DNA from: Gammaproteobacteria bacterium
GTDB taxonomy: Bacteria; Pseudomonadota; Gammaproteobacteria; UBA9214
Direction: 5' to 3'
Assembly: GCA_030599705.1 (NCBI GenBank)
Contig: JAUVNM010000067.1
Location: 1 to 8,066, forward strand
DNA: 8,066 nt
Below, piece by piece: positions 1 through 5,980 of this stretch. The first letter of the stretch is position 1; each line of letters begins with the position of its first letter. Made by a program: the position numbers and the translations under genes. The notes beneath the pieces were generated by a model. It ran no database searches. It saw only the letters and a program-made list of their open reading frames with translations, and had not been told where the DNA came from.

Positions 1-66
1 AGGAAGCCCAACGTTATGCGTTAATCCAACCTCTCTTGTTGGGCTTCCTGCGTCAGCCCAACCTAC
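1..66. repeat. REP-like inverted pair (GTAGGTTGGGCT family), left copy cut by window edge
   Basis: The right unit, read on the minus strand from 66 to 38, has the head GTAG, then a stem GTTGGGCT (one arm at 55-62) pairing with AGCCCAAC (38-45) across a loop of about 9 nt. Bases 1-12 (AGGAAGCCCAAC) are the exact reverse complement of 38-49, so a second unit in the opposite orientation enters from the left edge and its GTAG head lies outside the window. The arrangement is an inverted pair separated by about 25 nt. It lies downstream of ruvB (stop at 108-110). The hairpin has no following T-run, so a terminator role is not supported. The motif resembles a dispersed intergenic repeat seen in many gammaproteobacteria; that comparison is from memory. 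Confidence 0.7.
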
Positions 67-107
67 CACCACGGATCACGTTCAAGATTCAAGACAGGAT
101 GTGTGCA

Positions 108-1157
108 CTACTCACCATTGGAAAACAGCCCCATGGAATCCGCTGCCGTTGGCTGCTGCGGTGGTTGCAGTCCGCAGTGCTGCCAGGCGGTACGCGTTGC
201 CACGCGCCCGCGCGGGGTACGCATGATATAGCCTTGCTGGATCAGGTAGGGCTCCAGCACATCCTCGATGGTGCCGCGCTCCTCGCCGATCGCCGCGGCC
301 AGGCTGTCCACACCCACCGGCCCGCCATCGAACTTCTCGATAATAGTCAGCAGCAGTTTACGATCCTGTGCATCAAAACCCTGCTGGTCGACGTTCAGCA
401 TCTGCATGGCGCCGGCGGCCACCTCGACCGTTATCCGGCCGTCGGCCTTTACCTCGGCATAGTCACGCACGCGGCGCAGTAGCCTGTTGGCGATGCGCGG
501 TGTACCGCGTGAGCGGCGCGCCAGCTCGTCGGCGCCGGCCGGCTCGCAGTCGATCTCCAGTATCCGGGCAGCACGCCGCAGGATCGATGCAAGGTCCGCG
601 GTATTGTAGAACTCCAGTCGCTGCACAATACCGAAGCGGTCACGTAACGGTGAGGTCAGCAGGCCGGCGCGCGTGGTGGCGCCGACCAGGGTGAAGGGCG
701 GCAGATCCAGCTTGATGGAGCGGGCGGCCGGCCCCTCCCCGATCATGATGTCCAGCTGGAAATCTTCCAGCGCCGGATAGAGTATTTCCTCCACCACCGG
801 GCTGAGGCGGTGGATTTCATCCACGAACAGCACATCGTGGGCCTCGAGGTTGGTCAGCAGCGCCGCAAGATCACCGGCGCGCTCGAGGACCGGGCCGGAG
901 GTATGGCGCAGGTTGACCCCCATTTCATTGGCGATGATATGCGCCAGGGTGGTCTTGCCGAGACCGGGCGGGCCGAAGATCAGGGTGTGGTCGAGGGCAT
1001 CCCCGCGCCCCCGCGCCGCCTTGATAAAAATCTCCATTTGTTCAGAGACTTGCGGCTGCCCTACATAATCAGCCAGGCGCCGCGGGCGGACCGTGCGATC
1101 CAGTACCTCGTCGGCTTTGGAGCCTTGCGGGGTCACCAGGCGGTCGGCTTCAATCAT
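108..1157 (-). CDS. ruvB: Holliday junction branch migration ATPase RuvB
   Basis: RuvB is the AAA+ motor that assembles as hexameric rings on DNA arms held by RuvA and pumps DNA through the Holliday junction during recombinational repair. The 349-residue product aligns with E. coli RuvB throughout. It shows Walker A GPPGLGKT (62-69), Walker B VDEI (112-115), sensor 1 GATT (159-162), an arginine finger in SPLRDRFG (Arg174, same number as in E. coli), sensor 2 GTPRIANR (218-225), and the C-terminal winged-helix domain with RTPRGR (313-318). The ATG is chosen because MIEADRL matches the family N terminus; the bases just upstream on the coding strand (GCCTCCC) give no Shine-Dalgarno. It is the last gene of the ruvC-ruvA-ruvB run but is 130 bp from ruvA, with a repeat pair between. 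A tail of roughly 13 residues after the winged helix makes it slightly longer than E. coli RuvB (336 aa, from memory). Confidence 0.98.
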   Translation of the reverse strand: MIEADRLVTPQGSKADEVLDRTVRPRRLADYVGQPQVSEQMEIFIKAARGRGDALDHTLIFGPPGLGKTTLAHIIANEMGVNLRHTSGPVLERAGDLAALLTNLEAHDVLFVDEIHRLSPVVEEILYPALEDFQLDIMIGEGPAARSIKLDLPPFTLVGATTRAGLLTSPLRDRFGIVQRLEFYNTADLASILRRAARILEIDCEPAGADELARRSRGTPRIANRLLRRVRDYAEVKADGRITVEVAAGAMQMLNVDQQGFDAQDRKLLLTIIEKFDGGPVGVDSLAAAIGEERGTIEDVLEPYLIQQGYIMRTPRGRVATRTAWQHCGLQPPQQPTAADSMGLFSNGE

Positions 1158-1213
1158 GGGAGGCTAGTGTCGGTGCAATGGCAGCACGAATCAAGGGAAG
1201 CCCTGATTTATTT

Positions 1214-1267
1214 GTAGGGTCGAATTCATTCGACCAATCTTTGCTGGCCGAATGAATTCGGCCCTAC
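1214..1267. repeat. BIME-like inverted REP pair, GTAGGG(N)CGAAT family, heads outward
   Basis: Two 22-nt units face each other. The plus-strand unit (1214-1235) has head GTAG, stem GGTCGAA, loop TTCA, stem TTCGACC. The minus-strand unit (1267 back to 1246) has head GTAG, stem GGCCGAA, loop TTCA, stem TTCGGCC. They are identical except for one compensated stem pair (T-A replaced by C-G). The GTAG heads lie at the outer ends and the spacer is 10 nt. A 5' GTAG tetranucleotide followed by a palindrome is the hallmark of REP sequences mobilised by RAYT (TnpA-REP) transposases. The pair lies in the 130-bp gap between ruvA and ruvB, so transcript reading from ruvA into ruvB would contain a strong stem-loop. 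The rest of the gap (1158-1213) holds only a weak imperfect hairpin at 1189-1208. Confidence 0.85.
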
Positions 1268-1287
1268 AATCGATCCGGGGTCACCGG

Positions 1288-1887
1288 TTATTGCACGGTC
1301 GCCTGTAGGGCGGTGCGGATGATGTCCTCCGACGACAGGTCACGGGTATCGAGACCGCGCACCATGCGGCTGGCTTCCTGCGGCTTGTAGCCCAGCCCGA
1401 TCAGCGCGGTGACCGCCTCTTCGGTGGGGCTGGCGGACGGGCTGTGGATCCCGGCCCCCGCCGTAGCAGTCGGAACCCCGGCGACGGCCGCGAGCCGGTC
1501 GCGCATCTCGATCACCAGACGCTCCGCGGTTTTCTTGCCGACCCCCGGCAGGCGCACCAGTGCGGCCGTATCCCCGGCCTCGATGCAGCTGGCGAAGGCA
1601 CTCGCATCCATGCCGGAGAGGATGGTCAATGCCAGCTTCGCGCCCACGCCATTGACGCGCAGCAGGCTCCGGAACAGGTCCCGGTCAGTCAGCCTGGCAA
1701 ACCCGTACAGCGTGTGCGCATCCTCGCGCACGGCCAGGTGGGTATACAGCACGATTTCCTCGCCCACGGCCGGCAGGTCATAGAAGGTGGTCATGGGTGC
1801 CGCGATCTCGTAACCGACGCCGTGCACATCCAGCAGCAGCTGCGGTGCTTGTTTGCCGATCAGTTTGCCGCGCAGCAGCCCGATCAT
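1288..1887 (-). CDS. ruvA: Holliday junction DNA-binding protein RuvA
   Basis: RuvA tetramers bind the four-way junction, hold it in open square form, and load and stimulate RuvB. The 199-residue product has the three expected domains: an OB-fold (about 1-64) with the acidic pin VREDA (Glu55, Asp56, as in E. coli); a helix-hairpin-helix domain with NGVGAKLA (79-86) and LPGVGKKTAE (113-122); a flexible linker rich in Ala, Gly, Ser and Pro (about 136-154); and the RuvB-contacting domain III containing ALIGLGYKPQEA (161-172). Its length is close to the usual 200 or so. The ATG overlaps the ruvC stop as ATGA, a sign of translational coupling, and a good Shine-Dalgarno GGAGG lies 9 nt upstream inside the end of ruvC. 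Confidence 0.98.
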   Translation of the reverse strand: MIGLLRGKLIGKQAPQLLLDVHGVGYEIAAPMTTFYDLPAVGEEIVLYTHLAVREDAHTLYGFARLTDRDLFRSLLRVNGVGAKLALTILSGMDASAFASCIEAGDTAALVRLPGVGKKTAERLVIEMRDRLAAVAGVPTATAGAGIHSPSASPTEEAVTALIGLGYKPQEASRMVRGLDTRDLSSEDIIRTALQATVQ

Positions 1888-2402
1888 CCCGTAACGCCTC
1901 CCCGCCGCGACTGCATGGCAACCATGCGCTGCCCGGTCTCCCGGTGGTGACCGTGACAGATGGCCACCGCCAGGGCATCCGCTGCGTCACTGGGCGGCGG
2001 CTGGTCCAGTGACAGCAGCACGCAGATCATATGCTGCACCTGCTCCTTGGTTGCACCACCCTTGCCGACCACGGCCTGCTTGATTGCGCGCGCCGCAAAT
2101 TCCGACACCGGGATGGCGCGGGTCACGCCGGCGCAGATTGCCGCCCCGCGTGCCTGCCCGAGTTTCAGGGCCGAATCGGCGTTCTTGTTCATGAATACCT
2201 GCTCAACCGCCATCTCATCCGGGCTATGTTCATCGATGATCCGGCTGACCCCGTCAAAGATTACGCCAAGCCGGTCAGCAATGGCGTCGCCCTCGACCCG
2301 GATGCAGCCGGAGGCCACGTAGCGGATCCGCTGACCCTGCTGGTCGATAATCCCGTAACCGGTTACGCGTGAGCCGGGGTCGATGCCGAGGATGCGGGTC
2401 AT
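1884..2402 (-). CDS. ruvC: Holliday junction resolvase RuvC
   Basis: RuvC is the dimeric RNase H-fold endonuclease that cuts two opposing strands of the junction to resolve it. From the start used here (172 aa) the four metal-binding acids are Asp8 (ILGIDPGS), Glu67 (VEQVFM), Asp139 and Asp142 (DAADALA), with exactly the same spacing as Asp7, Glu66, Asp138 and Asp141 of E. coli. NADSALKLGQARGAA (75-89) is also family-typical. The ATG at 2400-2402 is preferred because MTRILGIDPGS aligns with family N termini; an in-frame ATG four codons upstream (2412-2414, MAEG extension) is possible. Neither start is settled by ribosome binding: AGAAGG sits only 1 nt before the inner ATG, and nothing recognisable precedes the outer one. 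The stop overlaps the ruvA start. A repeat pair fills most of the gap back to yebC. Confidence 0.96.
   Translation of the reverse strand: MTRILGIDPGSRVTGYGIIDQQGQRIRYVASGCIRVEGDAIADRLGVIFDGVSRIIDEHSPDEMAVEQVFMNKNADSALKLGQARGAAICAGVTRAIPVSEFAARAIKQAVVGKGGATKEQVQHMICVLLSLDQPPPSDAADALAVAICHGHHRETGQRMVAMQSRRGGVTG
1897..1901 (-). promoter_or_regulatory. Shine-Dalgarno for ruvA inside the 3' end of ruvC
   Basis: On the minus strand GGAGG is followed by 9 nt and then the ruvA ATG at 1887. With the ATGA overlap it supports this ruvA start and coupled translation of ruvC and ruvA. Confidence 0.7.
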
Positions 2403-2437
2403 ACCTTCTGCCATCCCATAAGGTTGTGATGAAGGCT

Positions 2438-2506
2438 GTAGGAGCCAGCTTGCTGGCGAATTCGATGCTCGGGTAAGACCCGGTTCGCGGGCAAGCCCGC
2501 TCCTAC
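2438..2506. repeat. BIME-like inverted REP pair, GTAGGAGC(NNN)GCTTGC family, heads outward
   Basis: The plus-strand unit (2438-2460) has head GTAG, then GA, stem GCCAGC, loop TT, stem GCTGGC, ending GAA. The minus-strand unit (2506 back to 2484) has head GTAG, GA, stem GCGGGC, loop TT, stem GCCCGC, ending GAA. Two adjacent stem pairs differ between the units and both are compensated, so the hairpin rather than the exact sequence is conserved. The GTAG heads are outermost and the spacer is 23 nt. This is the pattern of the well-known Pseudomonas-type REP. It occupies most of the 114 bp between the yebC stop (2517-2519) and the ruvC start, so any ruvC promoter in the gap has little free space. 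Confidence 0.88.
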
Positions 2507-2516
2507 AACAACAGGA

Positions 2517-3263
2517 TTAGCCGAGCTGCGCAAGGACATCCTCTGCTATATCCGCATTGGAGTAGACGTTCTGGACATCATCGAGGTCTTCCAGCGTATC
2601 CAGCAGGCGTAGCATTTTTTCCGCATCCTCGACATCCAGTGAGATGGTGCTGGCCGCGCGCATGGTCACTTCCGCCTGTTCCGGCTGCAGTTCCGCGGAC
2701 ACCATGGACTCCTTGATATCCACGAAACGATCGGGTTCGGTCACCACGTCGATGGAGCCGTCATCATTGGTGAGCACGTCTTCGGCGCCGGCCTCGAGGG
2801 CGGCCTCGAGGATCCGGTCCTCGTCACTGCTGTTCGGGTAACTCAGGATACCCGACTTGGTAAACTGGTAGGCAACCGAACCGTCGGTGCCGAGGTTGCC
2901 GCCGGCCTTGGTGAAGGCATGCCGGATCTCGGCCACGGTGCGATTACGGTTGTCGGTCATGCAGTCCACCATGACGGCCACCCCGCCCGGCCCGTAGCCC
3001 TCGTAACGCACTTCCTCGAAGTTGTCCCCGTCCTGGGCGCCGGAACCGCGCTTGATGGCGCGTTCGATGGTGTCCTTGGTCATGTTGCCCGCCAGGGCCT
3101 TGTCGACCGCGAGGCGCAGCCGCGGGTTCATCGCCGGGTCCGGCTCGCCCATGCGGGCCGCCACGGTGATTTCACGAATCAGCTTGGTAAACAGCTTGCC
3201 GCGTTTGGCGTCCTGGGCATTTTTGCGATGCTGGATGTTGGCCCATTTACTGTGTCCTGCCAT
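2517..3263 (-). CDS. yebC: YebC/TACO1-family translation factor
   Basis: The 248-residue product is a full-length YebC family member. It begins MAGHSKWANIQHRKNAQDAKRG, the near-invariant N terminus of the family, continues with YEGYGPGGVAV (87-97), TDNRNRT (103-109) and GGNLG (121-125), and ends in the third-domain motif DVQNVYSNADI (229-239). The family was long annotated as a transcriptional regulator, but its mitochondrial relative TACO1 activates translation, and recent bacterial work links members to relief of ribosome stalling at proline-rich stretches. A cytoplasmic, ribosome-related role is therefore the best reading. Upstream on the coding strand GCGAG sits about 7 nt before the ATG as a weak Shine-Dalgarno. 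Placement just before ruvC is the usual gammaproteobacterial order. No clear promoter was found in the 71-bp gap to the hydrolase gene. Confidence 0.96.
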   Translation of the reverse strand: MAGHSKWANIQHRKNAQDAKRGKLFTKLIREITVAARMGEPDPAMNPRLRLAVDKALAGNMTKDTIERAIKRGSGAQDGDNFEEVRYEGYGPGGVAVMVDCMTDNRNRTVAEIRHAFTKAGGNLGTDGSVAYQFTKSGILSYPNSSDEDRILEAALEAGAEDVLTNDDGSIDVVTEPDRFVDIKESMVSAELQPEQAEVTMRAASTISLDVEDAEKMLRLLDTLEDLDDVQNVYSNADIAEDVLAQLG

Positions 3264-3334
3264 GGTTTACTCGCTTGCGTTATTCACTGGCCGCAGTTTA
3301 TCACTGCCATAGCGCAGAGTTATAGCCGGATTGA

Positions 3335-3970
3335 TCAGCGTACGCGCAGCTCGGGGCTAAAACGGCCATGGCGCAGAAATTCACCAACCTGCCGGGCAAC
3401 CTCGCGTGACACCACCAGGCCGGTATGCGTCACCGGGACCACAATACGGTCGGTCGCGCCGGCAAGCACGGTTTCCGCAATGGACACGGTGCCGTCATGC
3501 TCGCCGGGCAAGTCACTGAGCACCCGCCCGACCCCGACAGGCAGGTCGCCGGCAATGACACCGATATCCCGGTCATAGTCCCAGTCGGGTGCCGCCTGTA
3601 ACAGACCGTCCGCGGTACTCTTGCCCAGCAGCCAGCGCCCGGGACGGTATTGAGACAAACATTGCGCCACGCGACTGCCCTGCACCGGCGAACCCAGCAG
3701 GACGACCCGCCCCGGCGGCAGGCCGGCTTGCCGCAATGCTTGCAGGACCACCAGGCCACCCAGGCTGTGACCGACGCAGTGCACAACCGGGCGCCGCTGC
3801 GCAACGGCGAACCGTGCCAGGGCAGCGGCATTGTGCCGCAAGTCGCGCCGGCGCGTCGGATAGCGGAAAATAATGGCGTCAAAACCACGCTGGCGCAGCC
3901 GGTGGGCGAGCAGCCGCAACTCGCCACCCGGCATAAGGACCCCGTGAACGAGTACGACGGTTTCAATCAT
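3335..3970 (-). CDS. small alpha/beta hydrolase (esterase/lipase-like), substrate unknown
   Basis: The 211-residue product looks like a cytoplasmic serine hydrolase. Counting from the ATG at 3968-3970, an N-terminal strand leads to LVHGV (7-11), the oxyanion-hole His-Gly turn. The nucleophile elbow is GHSLGG (67-72) with Ser69. A likely acid is Asp159 in GEHDGTVS, and the catalytic His is His182 in VTHTGLV near the C terminus. Order and spacing fit a complete triad on a minimal fold without a large lid. No signal peptide or membrane segment is visible. A TTG two codons upstream (3974-3976) is a possible alternative start; the ATG is preferred, although no strong Shine-Dalgarno supports either. 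The gene stands between aspS and yebC on the same strand, with a repeat pair and a short palindrome upstream. It resembles the PGAP1/DUF676-like lipase group, but the substrate cannot be read from sequence. Confidence 0.88.
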   Translation of the reverse strand: MIETVVLVHGVLMPGGELRLLAHRLRQRGFDAIIFRYPTRRRDLRHNAAALARFAVAQRRPVVHCVGHSLGGLVVLQALRQAGLPPGRVVLLGSPVQGSRVAQCLSQYRPGRWLLGKSTADGLLQAAPDWDYDRDIGVIAGDLPVGVGRVLSDLPGEHDGTVSIAETVLAGATDRIVVPVTHTGLVVSREVARQVGEFLRHGRFSPELRVR

Positions 3971-3975
3971 TGGCA

Positions 3976-3988
3976 ACCGGATTCCGGT
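3976..3988. other. 13-bp palindrome at the hydrolase ribosome-binding region
   Basis: ACCGGA, one central base, TCCGGT is a perfect 6-bp inverted repeat that ends 5 nt upstream of the hydrolase ATG at 3970 on the minus strand. It covers the spot where a Shine-Dalgarno would be. It could be an operator half-site pair or could sequester the ribosome-binding site, but short GC-rich palindromes also arise by chance here. Confidence 0.3.
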
Positions 3989-4007
3989 AGTGGCTCGGTT
4001 TGTAACA

Positions 4008-4064
4008 GGCCGAATAAATTCGGCCCTACAAAGAACAGTGTTGTAGGGCGGAATTTATTCCGCC
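4008..4064. repeat. BIME-like inverted REP pair, GTAGGGC(N)GAAT family, heads inward
   Basis: The minus-strand unit (4029 back to 4008) has head GTAG, stem GGCCGAA, loop TTTA, stem TTCGGCC. The plus-strand unit (4043-4064) has head GTAG, stem GGCGGAA, loop TTTA, stem TTCCGCC. They differ only by a compensated C-G to G-C swap in the stem. These belong to the same family as the units at 1214-1267, with loop TTTA instead of TTCA, but the pair is in the opposite arrangement: the GTAG heads face each other across a 13-nt spacer. The pair lies between the aspS stop (4105-4107) and the hydrolase start. No T-run follows on the minus strand, so it is not an obvious rho-independent terminator for aspS. 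Confidence 0.86.
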
Positions 4065-4104
4065 AAGCTGGGGGGATCGGGAGGATATTGCTGTGCGCGC
4101 GTTG

Positions 4105-5883
4105 TCAGTCTTCCACCTCGGGCGGTTTGCGCAGGTGGATGCCCAGCTCGATCAATTGTCCGGTCGCTACCGTGGACGGGGCATCGGTCAGCGGGCAGGC
4201 GGCCGTCTGTGTCTTGGGAAATGCCATCACCTCGCGAATGGAGGTCGCGCCGGTCATCAGCATCACCAGGCGGTCGAGCCCGAAGGCAATGCCACCATGC
4301 GGCGGGCAACCGAAGTTGAGCGCATCCAGCAGGAACCCGAACTTGTCACGTGCCTCCTGCTCGCCGATACCCAGCAATCGAAACACGGCCTGCTGGATGT
4401 CGGTGCGGTGAATACGGATGGAACCGCCGCCCAGCTCGGTCCCGTTGATGACCATGTCGTAGGCGCGCGACAGGCTGGTACCCGGATTTTCCTCCAGCGC
4501 CGCCGCAGCATCGATATTCGGTGCCGTGAACGGGTGATGCAGCGCCATCCAGCGATTGTTCTTCTCGTCCCGTTCAAACATCGGAAAGTCAACGACCCAA
4601 ACCGGCTTCCAGTCACCCTCGATCAGACCACGGTCATGTCCGAGCCGGACACGCAACGCCCCGAGGGATTCATTCACTACGCTGGCGCGGTCCGCGCCGA
4701 AGAAAACCAGGTCGCCATCCTCGACACCGGTGCGCGACACGATCGCCTCGACAACCGCATCCGGCAGGAACTTGAGGATCGGTGATTGCAGCCCGTCACG
4801 CCCGGCCGCCAGTTCGTTTACCTTTATATAGGCCAGCCCCCGGGCCCCGTACTTACCGACATATTTGGTGTAGTCATCAATATCCTTGCGGCTGATCCCG
4901 CCGCCACCCGGTACCCGCAAGGCGGCAATGCGCCCGCGCGGGTCGTTGGCCGGCCCGGCGAACACCTTGAATTCAACCGTTTTCATCACGTCGCCGAGAT
5001 CAACCAGCTCCAGCGGTATGCGCAGGTCGGGCCGGTCGGTGCCGAAGCGCTCCATGGCCTCCGCATAGCGCATGCGCGGAAACGGGTCGGGCAGTTGCAC
5101 ACCCAATACGCCGTCGAACAGTTCCCTGACCATGGACTCCATCATGGTCATGATGCTGTCTTCGTCGAGAAACGCGGTTTCGATATCCAGCTGGGTAAAT
5201 TCCGGCTGGCGGTCAGCACGCAGGTCTTCATCCCGGAAGCAGCGCGCAATCTGGTAGTAACGGTCCATGCCACCCATCATCAGCAACTGCTTGAAGAGTT
5301 GCGGTGATTGCGGCAGTGCAAAAAATTCACCGGCATGGGTCCGGCTCGGCACCAGGTAGTCACGGGCGCCTTCCGGTGTGGACCGCGTCAGGATGGGTGT
5401 TTCGATATCGACAAACCCCCGGTCATCGAGCCAGTTGCGCAGGGTGCGGGTGATGCGGGCCCGCAGCCGCAGTTTTTCCTGCATCTCCGGACGCCGCAAA
5501 TCGATATAGCGATAACGCAACCGAAGTTCGTCCTGGACGTCGTCATCCAGCTGAAACGGGGGTGTTTCCGCCGCGTTGAGTACGTTCAGCTCCAGCCCGA
5601 GGATTTCCACGTGCCCGGTCGGCAGGTCCTCGTTGATGGTTCCCTCGGGCCGGTTGCGCACCCGGCCGGTCACCTGTAGGACGAACTCGTTGCGAATGCG
5701 CTCGGCGGTACTGAAAATCTCCGGCGTATCCGGATCAAAGACCACCTGCACCAGGCCCCGGTGATCACGCAGGTCGACGAAGATCACCCCGCCATGATCG
5801 CGGCGGCGGTGTACCCAGCCACACACAGTAACCTCCTGGTCGAGGTGGGACTCATTCAACTCACCGCAATAGAGACTGCGCAT
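4105..5883 (-). CDS. aspS: aspartyl-tRNA synthetase, probably non-discriminating (Asp/Asn)
   Basis: This class II synthetase charges tRNA(Asp) with aspartate in the cytoplasm. The 592-residue product is full-length bacterial type: an anticodon-binding OB-fold (about 1-105), the catalytic core with PQSPQLFKQ (191-199), class II motif 2 FRDEDLRADRQPEFTQLD (216-233), a bacterial GAD insertion (about 285-420), and motif 3 GIAFGLDRLVML (531-542) carrying the ATP-binding arginine. In the OB-fold, position 30 is His (RRRDHGG) and position 81 is Gly (RPEGTIN). E. coli AspRS, which is discriminating, has Leu at position 30, while the non-discriminating Pseudomonas aeruginosa enzyme has His31 and Gly82 at these places. 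The host enzyme therefore probably also makes Asp-tRNA(Asn). The ATG has an AGG-type Shine-Dalgarno about 9 nt upstream. fmdB precedes it by 97 bp, probably in the same transcript. Confidence 0.98.
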   Translation of the reverse strand: MRSLYCGELNESHLDQEVTVCGWVHRRRDHGGVIFVDLRDHRGLVQVVFDPDTPEIFSTAERIRNEFVLQVTGRVRNRPEGTINEDLPTGHVEILGLELNVLNAAETPPFQLDDDVQDELRLRYRYIDLRRPEMQEKLRLRARITRTLRNWLDDRGFVDIETPILTRSTPEGARDYLVPSRTHAGEFFALPQSPQLFKQLLMMGGMDRYYQIARCFRDEDLRADRQPEFTQLDIETAFLDEDSIMTMMESMVRELFDGVLGVQLPDPFPRMRYAEAMERFGTDRPDLRIPLELVDLGDVMKTVEFKVFAGPANDPRGRIAALRVPGGGGISRKDIDDYTKYVGKYGARGLAYIKVNELAAGRDGLQSPILKFLPDAVVEAIVSRTGVEDGDLVFFGADRASVVNESLGALRVRLGHDRGLIEGDWKPVWVVDFPMFERDEKNNRWMALHHPFTAPNIDAAAALEENPGTSLSRAYDMVINGTELGGGSIRIHRTDIQQAVFRLLGIGEQEARDKFGFLLDALNFGCPPHGGIAFGLDRLVMLMTGATSIREVMAFPKTQTAACPLTDAPSTVATGQLIELGIHLRKPPEVED

Positions 5884-5980
5884 CGGGAACTACCTGTTAT
5901 TTATCAACGGGAAGCGCGAGATGGTACGGGGTCGGGCCGGCAAGCGCAATATGCAGCGCCGGCGCCGGGGAACAAGGGAT

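Noticed and set aside
36..482. 148-aa plus-strand frame opposite the end of ruvB
   Set aside because: It starts inside the repeat at 38-66 and runs antisense to the conserved RuvB C-terminal domain, with no motif of its own.
1189..1208. Imperfect hairpin (AATCA, GGG / CCC, TGATT) upstream of ruvB
   Set aside because: The stem is short with a bulge, no T-run follows on the minus strand, and there is no second copy in the window.
1305..1313. GTAGGGCGG inside the 3' end of ruvA, identical to the head of the REP at 4043
   Set aside because: No palindrome partner follows, and the bases encode the normal RuvA C terminus, so a 9-base match is probably coincidence.
3430..3966. 178-aa minus-strand frame within the hydrolase gene
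   Set aside because: It overlaps the hydrolase in another frame, is Cys- and Arg-rich with no domain, and the alternative frame has a full catalytic triad.
1..4064. Repeat pairs considered as rho-independent terminators or a CRISPR array
   Set aside because: None is followed by a T-run on the transcribed strand, spacing is irregular, and units are hairpin pairs in separate gaps rather than regularly spaced direct repeats.
4093..4785. Long plus-strand open frame (230 aa) antisense to aspS
   Set aside because: It lies entirely opposite the conserved aspS reading frame, has no recognisable family motifs, and is expected in GC-rich DNA as a shadow.
5941..5970. GC-rich inverted repeat (GCCGGC copies) between fmdB and aspS
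   Set aside because: GCCGGC is self-complementary and common in such DNA; the stem has unpaired bases and no U-tract, so it is not a supported terminator or riboswitch.
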